A program made the position numbers and the translations under genes. Positions 35,937 to 43,931 of a stretch of DNA of 48,986 nucleotides are shown here, in pieces. Below the pieces are notes generated by a model. That model did no database searches and had not been told where the DNA came from. It worked only from the letters and a program-made list of their open reading frames with translations. The stretch covers positions 1-48,986 of the forward strand of contig JAAYUE010000066.1 of assembly GCA_012517905.1 (NCBI GenBank), given 5' to 3'. Each line of letters starts with the position of its first letter. Position 1 is the stretch's first letter. Source of the stretch: Clostridiales bacterium. Lineage in GTDB: Bacteria; Bacillota; Clostridia; Christensenellales; CAG-138.

Positions 35937-37298
35937 TCAGTTTTGCACCGATACGTCGTCCCGGGGCATATTCCGAAAAAAGCGGATGATCAGCGGCAGC
36001 ACGGTAAAAAACGTCAACACATCCGTAATTGCCTGCGCTGTTTCAACGCCCCAAATGCCGGTCAGCAAAGTCAGAATGGTGATGGCCGGAATGAAGTACA
36101 GCCCGCTTCGCAGCATCGCCGTGAAAGACGCAAGCGCGCGCTGTCCCGTAATCTGAAACGTCATATTGCTCGTGACGGACAGCGGTTGAAACAAAAGCGC
36201 AATGCACTGATATCGAAGCGCAATGGAGCCGATGGCGATGACCTCAGGGTCGTTCCGAAACCATCCGACCACGGCTGGGGATAACAAAAGACCGATGATC
36301 GACATAACGCCCAGCACGCCTTCCGACGCCAGCAGCGTGAAACGGAATGCTTTTCGAACGCGGGAATACTTCTGCGAGCCATAGTTATAACCGGCAACGG
36401 GCTGAAACCCCTGTCCGATTCCCAGCCCGATTGCAAACATGAAGAAGTTGATGCGGGAAACGATGCTCATGGCCGCAATGGCGGCATCGCCATATGCCGC
36501 GGCGCAATGGTTCAGCACCATTGTGGACAGCGTGGTCAGTCCCTGCCGGATCAGGCTGGGGAATCCCGTGCTTACGATCTCCCATACTTTTTTGTCGAAT
36601 TGGAAATTGCGCAGCGCAAGACGGCTTTGCGTCTTGCCGCGCAAAAACGCCGAAAGCAGAATGATGAAGCTGACGCACTGGGACAGCGCGGTCGAGAGTC
36701 CGGCGCCGGCGATGCCCATGTGAAACACAAACATAAAGATCGGATCGCCAATGATATTGAGAATTGCGCCCGCTACGAGACCGACCATGGCCAGCGACGC
36801 CTTGCCCTCATAGCGCAGGATATTGTTGAGGGTAAAGCTGCTCATCATCAGAGGGGATGAGAACATGATGTATGTCACATACGTGCGCGCGTAAGGCAGG
36901 ATCGTTTCCGTGCTGCCGAGCAGCCGCAGCAGCGGATTCATGCCAAGAAAGCCGATCAACGACAAGAGCGTGCCTGTCGCCAGCGAAAGGAAGAACCCGA
37001 TTGACGCATAAGCGCTCGCCGCTTCGGTGTCTTTCTGACCGAGCTTTCTTGAGATGATGCTGCCCGCGCCCTGACCATACATAAATCCAAACGCCTGGAT
37101 AATCGACATAAAGCCGAATACAATCCCGATTGCGCCGCTCGCGCTGGTGCCAAGCGTCCCTACAAAAAACGTATCCGCCATATTGTAGATGTTTGTCACC
37201 AGCATGCTGATGGTCGTTGGTATCCCGAGAGAGATTATAAGCCGGGGAATGGGCGTTTCGGTCATTCTTCTGTACTGCTGGTCCGCGACGTTTGACAT
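35937..37298 (-). CDS. MATE-family multidrug/cation exporter
   Basis: At 453 residues with 12 hydrophobic helices, this is of normal size for MATE exporters (NorM/MepA/DinF group). The N-terminal half has MADTFFVGTLGTSASGAIG and GQGAGSIISRKLGQKD, and the second half repeats the plan with GQGFQPVAGYNYGSQKY. These proteins expel drugs or metabolites in exchange for H+ or Na+. The gene has its own promoter with an inverted repeat across the -10 region, so it is probably under a local repressor encoded elsewhere. Confidence 0.9.
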   Translation of the reverse strand: MSNVADQQYRRMTETPIPRLIISLGIPTTISMLVTNIYNMADTFFVGTLGTSASGAIGIVFGFMSIIQAFGFMYGQGAGSIISRKLGQKDTEAASAYASIGFFLSLATGTLLSLIGFLGMNPLLRLLGSTETILPYARTYVTYIMFSSPLMMSSFTLNNILRYEGKASLAMVGLVAGAILNIIGDPIFMFVFHMGIAGAGLSTALSQCVSFIILLSAFLRGKTQSRLALRNFQFDKKVWEIVSTGFPSLIRQGLTTLSTMVLNHCAAAYGDAAIAAMSIVSRINFFMFAIGLGIGQGFQPVAGYNYGSQKYSRVRKAFRFTLLASEGVLGVMSIIGLLLSPAVVGWFRNDPEVIAIGSIALRYQCIALLFQPLSVTSNMTFQITGQRALASFTAMLRSGLYFIPAITILTLLTGIWGVETAQAITDVLTFFTVLPLIIRFFRNMPRDDVSVQN

Positions 37299-37318
37299 GG
37301 TATTCCGTTCACACTTTC

Positions 37319-37339
37319 AAAGTTACTAAAGAGTACTTT
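37319..37339. promoter_or_regulatory. Operator-like inverted repeat at the MATE promoter
   Basis: AAAGTTACT and GAGTACTTT flank three A bases and form an imperfect inverted repeat. It covers most of the -10 box and the start region, the usual place for a MarR- or TetR-type repressor. Confidence 0.5.
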
Positions 37340-37362
37340 ACAACTTATTTTCGTTATGTCAA
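37335..37362 (-). promoter_or_regulatory. Promoter of the MATE gene
   Basis: On the minus strand the boxes are TTGACA (37362-37357) and TAAAGT (37340-37335), 16 bases apart. The ATG follows about 35 bases on. Confidence 0.6.
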
Positions 37363-37380
37363 GAAACGATCCACATAAAA

Positions 37381-37398
37381 TTCAGCGCGCGCGCTGAA
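37381..37398. repeat. Perfect 18-base palindrome
   Basis: TTCAGCGCGCGCGCTGAA is its own reverse complement with no loop, followed by seven A bases. It lies just upstream of the MATE promoter. It may bind a dimeric regulator. A terminator is unlikely, as the A-run would serve only transcripts from the other side. Confidence 0.5.
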
Positions 37399-37691
37399 AA
37401 AAACGATCGTCTGAAACGGAACCGACACGGTTGACCGAGATAAGGCGCCTGCGAATGCGTGACCCGCCGAGTAACGGATGCTCCGGCAATTTTCCGCGCT
37501 TGGGCGAATATCCCGCCCGAGCCGATCGTCCAGCGCTTTTACGAATCATAAAACCGAATCATACGGGGTTTGCACGCGCTGAATCCCTATGGTATTCTAG
37601 CGGCAAAGAAGGGTTTTTCATCGTGCAGCAAACGCGTCGTTCTCATCCCGGAACCGGACAAGGTCGCCGTCCCTTCACAGCAGGTTGCATG

Positions 37692-38348
37692 ATGCCTCGG
37701 CATGATTTCGAAAGGTGGCGCTTCCCCTTGCGTAAAGAAAACAATCGAACGTTATTCAATCTCATCGCGCCCGTCTACGGCCTCTTTTACAACAGACAAA
37801 AGCGGCGTTATGCCGAGGTCGTCCGAAACGCTGCGCCAGCGCTGGATTTGACCGCTTACCAGAGCATACTCGACGTCGGCTGCGGCACCGGCGCGCTGTG
37901 CTCGGTCCTCAGCGCAAGCGGGTTGAGCGTTACCGGAGTGGATTCCGCCGAAAAAATGCTGGCCTATGCCAGAAGGCAGCCGGAAAATCGGGAAATTCAG
38001 TTTCTTCAGGCAAACGTGACGCAGCGCCTGCCGTTTGACGACAAGCGCTTTGACGTCTCCATCGCTTCTTACGTGGCGCACGGTATGCCGAAGGAGGAGC
38101 GAATCAAGCTATACGCCGAAATGAGCAGGGTAACGAGGACCGCCGTGGTTATTTTCGACTACAACCAAAAACGGGCGTTTTTAACGTCCCTGGTCGAATG
38201 GCTCGAGCGCGGCGATTACTTTCGTTTTATCAAAAGCGCCGAATCCGAGATGAAGAACTGCGTCTCCGAAATGAGCGACTGCTTTTCATCGGTGGTCGTT
38301 GTCGACGTGGGCGAGCGCGCCTCCTGGTACATCTGTACGCCTGCCTGA
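37692..38348 (+). CDS. SAM-dependent class I methyltransferase
   Basis: About 218 residues with the Rossmann-type methyltransferase fold: motif I ILDVGCGTGALCSVL near residue 58, the acidic residue in VTGVDSAEKMLAYAR, and QFLQANVTQRLPFDDKRFDV for motifs II-III. The start FNLIAPVYGLFYNRQKRRY resembles the UbiE/phospholipid methyltransferase-like group. The substrate is unknown. Two starts are possible: ATG at 37692, or TTG at 37728 with AGGTGG 9 bases before it. The frame is open from 37431. It converges with the polyferredoxin operon. Confidence 0.75.
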   Translation: MPRHDFERWRFPLRKENNRTLFNLIAPVYGLFYNRQKRRYAEVVRNAAPALDLTAYQSILDVGCGTGALCSVLSASGLSVTGVDSAEKMLAYARRQPENREIQFLQANVTQRLPFDDKRFDVSIASYVAHGMPKEERIKLYAEMSRVTRTAVVIFDYNQKRAFLTSLVEWLERGDYFRFIKSAESEMKNCVSEMSDCFSSVVVVDVGERASWYICTPA

Positions 38349-38406
38349 GGCGCTTTTTCGCTTCGGGCCGGAATCCTGTGCGCCGAGGGGGCGACAACGC
38401 GATCAA

Positions 38407-38460
38407 ACAGAGCGCCGGGCTGATGGAACTGTTTTCTGTTCCATCGGCCAGGCGCTCTGT
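38407..38460. terminator. Long stem-loop between convergent transcripts
   Basis: The arms 38407-38429 and 38438-38460 pair at 21 of 23 positions around an 8-base loop. They end in ACAGAGCGCC and GGCGCTCTGT. It lies between the methyltransferase stop (+) and the polyferredoxin stop (minus) and should end both transcripts, though T-runs are short. Confidence 0.7.
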
Positions 38461-38476
38461 CTTGCCCGTAAAACAT

Positions 38477-40102
38477 TCAGTTGTGCCCGTGTCTGTTTTG
38501 CCGCGCTTCGCTTAGTGTCGCGGTGTTGGCGTATTCGATGTTCAGCGCGTTCGCAACCGCCTCCATGATGCCGTTGCTGCTGAATGTTGCGCCGGATACC
38601 GCATCGACATCCGGGGTCTGGTTTGCGATGATTTCGTTGATCACCTGTGTTTCCGCATGCGTGAAGTACCGCTCGTCGTCCTGGTAGGAAGTGACCGTAA
38701 CGGACGTGATATATCCGTTTGCCACGGTCACGCTGACGAAGGTTTCCCCCCGGAACCCGGTGCCGGAGCCGGTATAGGTGCCGTCCGCCAGATCGATGGG
38801 CCCTTCGGCGTCCGATGTCGACGTCGATACGGTTGTCTCCGCGTCCTCCGTCATCGTCGCGGCCGAGGTCGAGGATGCCGCAGCGGATTCGTCCGCGGAA
38901 ACCGTCGACTGCTCGGCAGACGCGCCGAGCGCGCTTGCGAGCGCATCCTTGACCGCGCCGATGATGCCGTTGCTGCTGAACGTTGCGCCGGAGACCGCAT
39001 CCACCGATACGCTCTGCGCCGCGAGAATTTCCGAAATCACGGTGTTTTTCGCCCGGTTGAAGAACTCCGCGTCGTCGCCGGTCGACAGCACGGCGATGTC
39101 GGCAATCGATCCGTTGGATACCGTAACCTGCACCTGAGTCGTTCCGCGATAGCCCGACGCGCTGCCGGTGTAAACGCCGTCGATATATTGACCGGCAGCC
39201 GCGCTGTTCGTCGCGGTCGCGATCAAAGACGCGGTGACGAGCTGGCTGGAAGCGGCGTTCGCTGCGAGATTTCCCGCGTAATACATGCCACTCATGGCGA
39301 CGACCGCGACCGCCGCGGCCAACGCCGGTTTCGGGTTGGTCTTTACATTGTCCTTCGGGCAGACGTCGACGCATTTCATGCAGTCGATGCACTCGGAATC
39401 GGTTACGGTGCTCATGCCATACAGCGGAATCCCCATGGCGCAGCGTTTGGTGCAGGCCTGGCAGCTGCCGCAGTTTTGCATCGGCTTGCGGATTCTATAG
39501 AGCCGGAATCTGGATACGATCGCAAACACCGCGCCCAGCGGGCAGAGATAACGGCAGAAGAAGCGTTCGATATACATCGATCCGGCGACGATGCCTGAAA
39601 GCAGCAGAGCGCCGATCGAGAGCCACCCCGTCAAATCCGCCCAGCCTTTCCACGTGGCGTACATGCCGAATACGGTCCAGGGATTGCCCGTTCCGCTCGG
39701 CAGCGAAACGCCGAACGTCCAGCCGAGCAGTACGATGCCGAACAACAGGATGTATTTCAGGCGCTTGAGCGCACGGTCCGCTTTGACAGAAATCGCGGGA
39801 CGGCGCAGCTTGAGCCTGCTCCCGACCAACCAGAAAAAGTCGCCCATCGAGCCAAACGCGCAGAGAAATCCGCAAAAGAACCGTCCCATCATCGCCGTAA
39901 TCAAGAGCATCGCGGCGACGAGGATCACCTGTCCGGCATTGGCCGCCAGGCTGAACGTGCCGCCGATGACGGCCGTGTAGATCGTCTTCATCGCCGAGAA
40001 TGTCGAAATAAACAGCCCTGGGAACACTATGAACGCCGCCGTTTGAATCACCCTACGCGTCAGCAGCAGCGGCGATATTTTTTTGAACTTCCTGTTTTGC
40101 AT
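38477..40102 (-). CDS. Membrane polyferredoxin with two C-terminal FMN-binding domains
   Basis: About 541 residues. The N-terminal half is a NapH/NosR/RnfE-like membrane module with cysteine pairs in FFCGFLCAFG and FFCRYLCPLG. Two [4Fe-4S] motifs follow: CGSCQACTKRCAMGIP and CIDCMKCVDVCPKDNV. After one more helix come two FMN_bind domains with the same flavinylation motif, SGATFSS, where ApbE would attach FMN to the Thr (about residues 380 and 515). A Ser/Thr/Glu-rich linker joins them. The protein should pass electrons from the cytoplasmic side across the membrane to bound flavins outside. No nitrous oxide or nitrate reductase genes are near. It is the last gene of its operon. AGGTGAT precedes the ATG at 40102. 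Confidence 0.85.
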   Translation of the reverse strand: MQNRKFKKISPLLLTRRVIQTAAFIVFPGLFISTFSAMKTIYTAVIGGTFSLAANAGQVILVAAMLLITAMMGRFFCGFLCAFGSMGDFFWLVGSRLKLRRPAISVKADRALKRLKYILLFGIVLLGWTFGVSLPSGTGNPWTVFGMYATWKGWADLTGWLSIGALLLSGIVAGSMYIERFFCRYLCPLGAVFAIVSRFRLYRIRKPMQNCGSCQACTKRCAMGIPLYGMSTVTDSECIDCMKCVDVCPKDNVKTNPKPALAAAVAVVAMSGMYYAGNLAANAASSQLVTASLIATATNSAAAGQYIDGVYTGSASGYRGTTQVQVTVSNGSIADIAVLSTGDDAEFFNRAKNTVISEILAAQSVSVDAVSGATFSSNGIIGAVKDALASALGASAEQSTVSADESAAASSTSAATMTEDAETTVSTSTSDAEGPIDLADGTYTGSGTGFRGETFVSVTVANGYITSVTVTSYQDDERYFTHAETQVINEIIANQTPDVDAVSGATFSSNGIMEAVANALNIEYANTATLSEARQNRHGHN

Positions 40103-40560
40103 ATCATCACCTGTATTTCGGGGCTTAGTCCCCTTGTAGTTCCTGTCCAGGTCTCCCGGGCGACCACGGTCGTCCGGGTAAAGTAGCATGCCACCGCCGC
40201 CAGAAAGAGCACTCCGGATGTGATCCAGTAGATCGCGTCATAGTCGGTGTACCGTCCGGAGATGTTGATTACGGAACGGACCAGCATGCCGACGCTCAGC
40301 GTTGCAATCGCGGAATTCCAGATCCGCCTCACGGCGCGGCCCGGCAGCTTCGCCGTTCGCGCCCGGCTCAGTAGCAGCGCAGGGGCCATGCCCAGCAGCA
40401 GCGACGGCGCAAACAGCCAGATCAGAAACGGCGAACTCTCCCCGTGGCTGAACTGCAGATATATCATGCTGAATATGCCGCAGAACAGCGCCAATATGCC
40501 GTATGTCCACGCCGTCCTTTTCAGGCTGACCGTTTTCGCGTTACGCGGCAATGTATACAA
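40060..40560 (-). CDS. Small membrane protein of unknown function
   Basis: Up to 166 residues with about four hydrophobic helices (AWTYGILALFCGIFSMIYL, LIWLFAPSLLLGMAPALLL, ATLSVGMLVRSVINI, ITSGVLFLAAVACYF). No family is recognised. There is no ATG near the front; TTG at 40560 or 40551 are the only likely starts and neither has a strong ribosome binding site. The frame overlaps both neighbours: 20 bases with the upstream gene and 43 with the polyferredoxin gene, so expression is probably coupled. It may be an accessory membrane subunit. Confidence 0.5.
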   Translation of the reverse strand: MYTLPRNAKTVSLKRTAWTYGILALFCGIFSMIYLQFSHGESSPFLIWLFAPSLLLGMAPALLLSRARTAKLPGRAVRRIWNSAIATLSVGMLVRSVINISGRYTDYDAIYWITSGVLFLAAVACYFTRTTVVARETWTGTTRGLSPEIQVMICKTGSSKKYRRCC

Positions 40561-41554
40561 TGTCGCTCACCGACCTTTCCGTTATGCTCTTCCCGTTCGT
40601 CGTGGGGTTGTTGACGACCGAGCCGTTGAACACCATCGTAGACGAGCCGCCGCCGTCAAGGTTGTAGGCGATCACGCAGCCATAGGAATCCATGAGCTCG
40701 GCCAGTTCGAGCAGGCTCAGCCCTTTGCTTTCGCTCGTGCGCCCGTCCGCAACGACGATGATATAGTGCAGCTCGTCGATGATTCCGATTGCCGTGCGCG
40801 GGTTGCTTGTTTTTGCCCGCGAGACTTCGTCCGAAGAGGAGACCCGGATCTCTCCGTCTTCCATCAGCACCGGTCCGAAGGAAAAAAGCTGTACAACGCC
40901 GCTGTCGATAAGCTCCTGCGCGGTAATCTCCGTTTCGTCGACGATGGCGAAGCTGCCGTCCTGATAGATCACCAGGTCCTGCGTGTCGTCGCCCTGACGG
41001 ACGCTGTCGCGGTAAAGAATCCCGTTCTTGATCACATACCCACGCTTATTCGCGCCGTAGTAGTCGCCGTTGATCGCCAGAATCGCATCGTTTGCCGCCG
41101 CCATCTCGCTGGTCGTCTGGGTGATGTTGCTGCCGTAGGTATTCTGCGCCAGCGCCGTCTTCAGGCTGTCCGCGCTGGAGAGCTGCACGTCGGCTACATA
41201 CGCCGTCGTCCCGGAAACGCGCACCGTCGTAATCGTGATGCTCTGTCCGTTGCCGGAGTAACTGTTGTTTGTCACGACGGTTTCGCCCGACCCGGCGGTA
41301 TCGGCCGTTGTCGCCAGCGCCGCAGTGTTGGTCGCCCCGCCCGCCGCCGCGGACGCCCCGCCGGAGGATTCCGCCGAGTCGCTCCCCGCCTGCGCGTTCG
41401 TCGTTGTCTCCGCAGCCGAGGCGGTCTCAACCGCCGCCACCGCATGCGGCAGGACGAACGTATCCAGCAGGACATATCCGGTCAGCATCGTCAGCGCCAA
41501 CGAAAAGAGGAGCGCATACCCATGCCTGCGAAAAAAGCTCTTTTTGCGTGTCAC
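40541..41554 (-). CDS. Phosphodiester glycosidase (NAGPA-type) family exported protein
   Basis: The 337-residue protein has a single N-terminal helix (YALLFSLALTMLTGYVLL) and a Ser/Thr/Ala-rich linker. A NAGPA-type domain (PF09992) follows, with AINGDYY, FGPVLMEDGE, NPRTAIGI and the hallmark NLDGGGSSTM. Relatives remove N-acetylglucosamine or other sugars linked by phosphodiester bonds, for example from teichoic acid-like or mannose phosphodiester substrates. It is anchored with the domain outside the cell. The start is GTG at 41554 behind GGTGA, which overlaps the previous gene's stop. In this operon it may act on a cell-surface phosphate polymer. Confidence 0.85.
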   Translation of the reverse strand: MTRKKSFFRRHGYALLFSLALTMLTGYVLLDTFVLPHAVAAVETASAAETTTNAQAGSDSAESSGGASAAAGGATNTAALATTADTAGSGETVVTNNSYSGNGQSITITTVRVSGTTAYVADVQLSSADSLKTALAQNTYGSNITQTTSEMAAANDAILAINGDYYGANKRGYVIKNGILYRDSVRQGDDTQDLVIYQDGSFAIVDETEITAQELIDSGVVQLFSFGPVLMEDGEIRVSSSDEVSRAKTSNPRTAIGIIDELHYIIVVADGRTSESKGLSLLELAELMDSYGCVIAYNLDGGGSSTMVFNGSVVNNPTTNGKSITERSVSDIVYIAA

Positions 41555-41560
41555 GCCGCA

Positions 41561-43231
41561 TCACCCGCGCCTTCCGCCGCCCATTCGCTGCCCGCCGCCG
41601 CCAACTCCGCCGTCCATGCCGCCCGAGCCGATGCTCGTCACAATTCCGGTAAGGGTGATGGTTTCCACGGCCGTGCCGCCGGCATAGAGCGTGTAGCTCT
41701 GCCCCACGGTCAGGCTCGGGGCGCTGATGACGACGTTCTGAAAGGTTTTCTCCGGCGTATAGGACGCGATCACCGCACCGGAAGCATCCTTGAGCGTAAC
41801 CGTTGTGCCCGCCTGCTGCGCCGATGTAAACGTATAGGAGATCGACGCCTGCGACGAGTTCTGGTCAAATCCCTGCGCCATTCCGGCGCTGCCGGCCGCA
41901 ACCACGATGCCCGAAGAGATCGTCATCGTGCTCGCGCTGTCGAGCGCACCGTTGCCGGAGTTCGTCGGCCCGGAGATATAGATCGTTCCGCCGGAGATCG
42001 ACATCGTGCCGTTGCTGTCCAGCCCGTCGCCTTCGGCGTTGACCGTAACGGTTCCGCCGGAGATCACGATGGACTTGCCCGTATCCGCCGAAAACGAATC
42101 GTTCCCGCGCGGCCCGCCCGAGAAAGAGCCGTCGGCGCCGCCTGCGGCGTTCACGCCATCGTCCGAAGACGTTACGTCGATGACCCCGCCGGAAATCGTG
42201 ATCTCTCCGCCTTCGATGCCCTCATAGCTTCGGCTCACGGTCACTTCGCCGCCCGAAATGACGAGCAGGTCGTCGCTGTGCATGCCGTCGTCGCCCGACG
42301 AAAGACGCAGCGTACCGTTTGTGATGGTCAGAGCGTTTGCGCTGTGCAGCGCGTCGTCTTCGGCGTCGATCGTGATGTCGCCGCCGTTGATGACGAGGGC
42401 CGCCTGCGCTTTGACGCCCTTTGCGCTGTCCGCGTTTGCGCCGCCCGTCTGAATCGAAATCGTGCCGCCGTCGATCAGCACGCTGCCAAGCGTGCTGTCG
42501 TCGCCGTTTTCGCCGACGACGCCGTCTCCGCCCGCCGTAATGGAGATCGTGCCGCTGCCGATCGAAACGCTGTCTTTGCCGACAAGTCCGTCCGATTGGG
42601 CCGTAACGGTCAGCGTGGCATCGACCACGACGACGTCATCTTTTCCGACAATGCCAAATTTGTAGTTGCCGTCCACCGAAAGCGTTCCCGCGCCGTTGAT
42701 CGTCAGATCGCAGCGGGCGAAAATCGCGCCGTCGGGGTTGTTGCCGAATGCGTCTTCGGCATAGCTCGTTCCGTCCGCAAGGCTGTTTACGCTGCCCGCT
42801 TCCGCGGTGACGAATACTTTGTCCGCCGTGACCGCGTAGATTGCCGGACCGTCGCCGTTGGTGACGGAGGCGTTGGACAGAACGATCTGCACTTTGTCCT
42901 CCTCTCCGGCGTTCACGATGATGGCCCCGTCGGAGAGCGTTCCGGAAAACACATATACGCCCGCGGCAGTGATGGTATAGTCTCCCGTCAGGGCGGAAAG
43001 GTCCACCGCGATGGCTTCGGCCGCATCATAAGACGCGTCCAGGTCACGGTCGGAATAGGAATCGGACGAGATCGTCTGCGCAGCCGAAACCGCGCTTGCC
43101 GCCTCGGCCGCCGTCGTCACGACGTTCGCCGTCGCCGCCGCGGAGGTCGTCGCTTCCGCGCTCCGGCATCCGGCCGCAAACACGAGCGCGCCTGCGGCGA
43201 ATATCGCAAACAGTATCTTACACTTTTTCAT
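41561..43231 (-). CDS. Cthe_2159-like carbohydrate-binding lipoprotein
   Basis: The 556-residue lipoprotein has a lipobox at VFAAGC (Cys22). It then forms a long right-handed beta-helix of the Cthe_2159 type (PF14262): regular turns such as DDVVVVDATLTVTAQSDGLV, DALHSANALTITNGTLRLSS and DDGVNAAGGADGS, each with acidic D-D-x-x loops that probably bind calcium. Cthe_2159 binds polygalacturonate and cellulose. A small beta domain (about 460-530) and a Gly-rich tail with MGGGRRG close it. In Firmicutes this family is often found with VTC-domain and DUF4956 genes, as here. AAGGAG lies 7 bases before the ATG. Confidence 0.85.
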   Translation of the reverse strand: MKKCKILFAIFAAGALVFAAGCRSAEATTSAAATANVVTTAAEAASAVSAAQTISSDSYSDRDLDASYDAAEAIAVDLSALTGDYTITAAGVYVFSGTLSDGAIIVNAGEEDKVQIVLSNASVTNGDGPAIYAVTADKVFVTAEAGSVNSLADGTSYAEDAFGNNPDGAIFARCDLTINGAGTLSVDGNYKFGIVGKDDVVVVDATLTVTAQSDGLVGKDSVSIGSGTISITAGGDGVVGENGDDSTLGSVLIDGGTISIQTGGANADSAKGVKAQAALVINGGDITIDAEDDALHSANALTITNGTLRLSSGDDGMHSDDLLVISGGEVTVSRSYEGIEGGEITISGGVIDVTSSDDGVNAAGGADGSFSGGPRGNDSFSADTGKSIVISGGTVTVNAEGDGLDSNGTMSISGGTIYISGPTNSGNGALDSASTMTISSGIVVAAGSAGMAQGFDQNSSQASISYTFTSAQQAGTTVTLKDASGAVIASYTPEKTFQNVVISAPSLTVGQSYTLYAGGTAVETITLTGIVTSIGSGGMDGGVGGGGQRMGGGRRG

Positions 43232-43259
43232 TTGGTTGCTCCTTTTCTGCAGACGCAGA

Positions 43260-43931
43260 TCATAGCTCTTCGCTGTTTCCCGGCGTGCGGGAGAGTAGTA
43301 TGTTCAGGTTGCCGTTGCGCGTGCGCAATTCGTCGATAAAGCGCTTCTCCTGCGCGGAATCCCGAAGCGTGACTTCATAATGCAGTTCAAACATGCTGCC
43401 GAGGTTGGTGGTGCGCACCTTTTTCAGTTCGGCGCGGGTGGTGTATGCCGCAAACACATCGTCGAAAACCTCGTTATAGTCCAGATCCTCCGGCATGGTT
43501 ACCCTCAGGTGCCTGTTGTTCGCGTCCTGATCGCCAAAGCGCAGCCGGATCATCAGAAGACTCGCCGCCCCGATGGCGGCAAAGAGCAGCAGCGCCACGC
43601 CGATATACCCCATGCCGGTCGCAAGGCCGATGGCCATCGCCGCAAAGATCGCGGCGATCTCCCTTGCCCCGCCGGGAACGGAGCGGAACCGCACGAGCGA
43701 AAACGTGCCCGCAACGGCGACCCCCGCGCCGAGATTGCCCGACACCAGCAGAATCACCGTCTGCACCACGGTTGGCAGCAGCACCAGCGTAAGAACGAAC
43801 CCCTTGGTGTAGGTATTCCGATACATATATACGAGCGCCGACAGCAGCCCCAGCAGCAGCGAAACTCCCGTCAAAGCCAGATATTGCCAGATCGCCAGGT
43901 CGGCGCCCGAGGACAGAATACTTTCAAGCAT
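43260..43931 (-). CDS. DUF4956 membrane protein
   Basis: The 223 residues have about four helices in the first 130 and a cytoplasmic C-terminal domain. The family mark FSLVRFRSVPGGAREIAAIF near residue 78 is clear. DUF4956 proteins are nearly always encoded beside a VTC-domain polyphosphate polymerase, and their role is not known. Here the start overlaps the VTC gene stop by 8 bases, so the two are probably made together and may form one complex. Confidence 0.9.
   Translation of the reverse strand: MLESILSSGADLAIWQYLALTGVSLLLGLLSALVYMYRNTYTKGFVLTLVLLPTVVQTVILLVSGNLGAGVAVAGTFSLVRFRSVPGGAREIAAIFAAMAIGLATGMGYIGVALLLFAAIGAASLLMIRLRFGDQDANNRHLRVTMPEDLDYNEVFDDVFAAYTTRAELKKVRTTNLGSMFELHYEVTLRDSAQEKRFIDELRTRNGNLNILLSRTPGNSEEL

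Larger units (their letters stand above)
37299..37691. other. Divergent intergenic region between MATE and methyltransferase genes
   Basis: It contains the MATE promoter (37335-37362), an inverted repeat over its -10 region (37319-37339) and an 18-base perfect palindrome (37381-37398). The + strand frame of the methyltransferase stays open back to 37431, but the 5' part is not conserved-looking and lacks a ribosome binding site. No + strand promoter stands out. Confidence 0.6.

Noticed and set aside
38477..40102. Calling the polyferredoxin NosR or a nitrous oxide reductase component
   Set aside because: NosR has its FMN domain at the N-terminus and lies beside nosZ. Here two FMN domains are C-terminal and no denitrification gene is near.
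40247..43339. A 1,030-codon + strand open frame
   Set aside because: It is antisense to the Cthe_2159-like and NAGPA genes, which have signals, ribosome binding sites and known domains. The + product is Arg-rich and meaningless.
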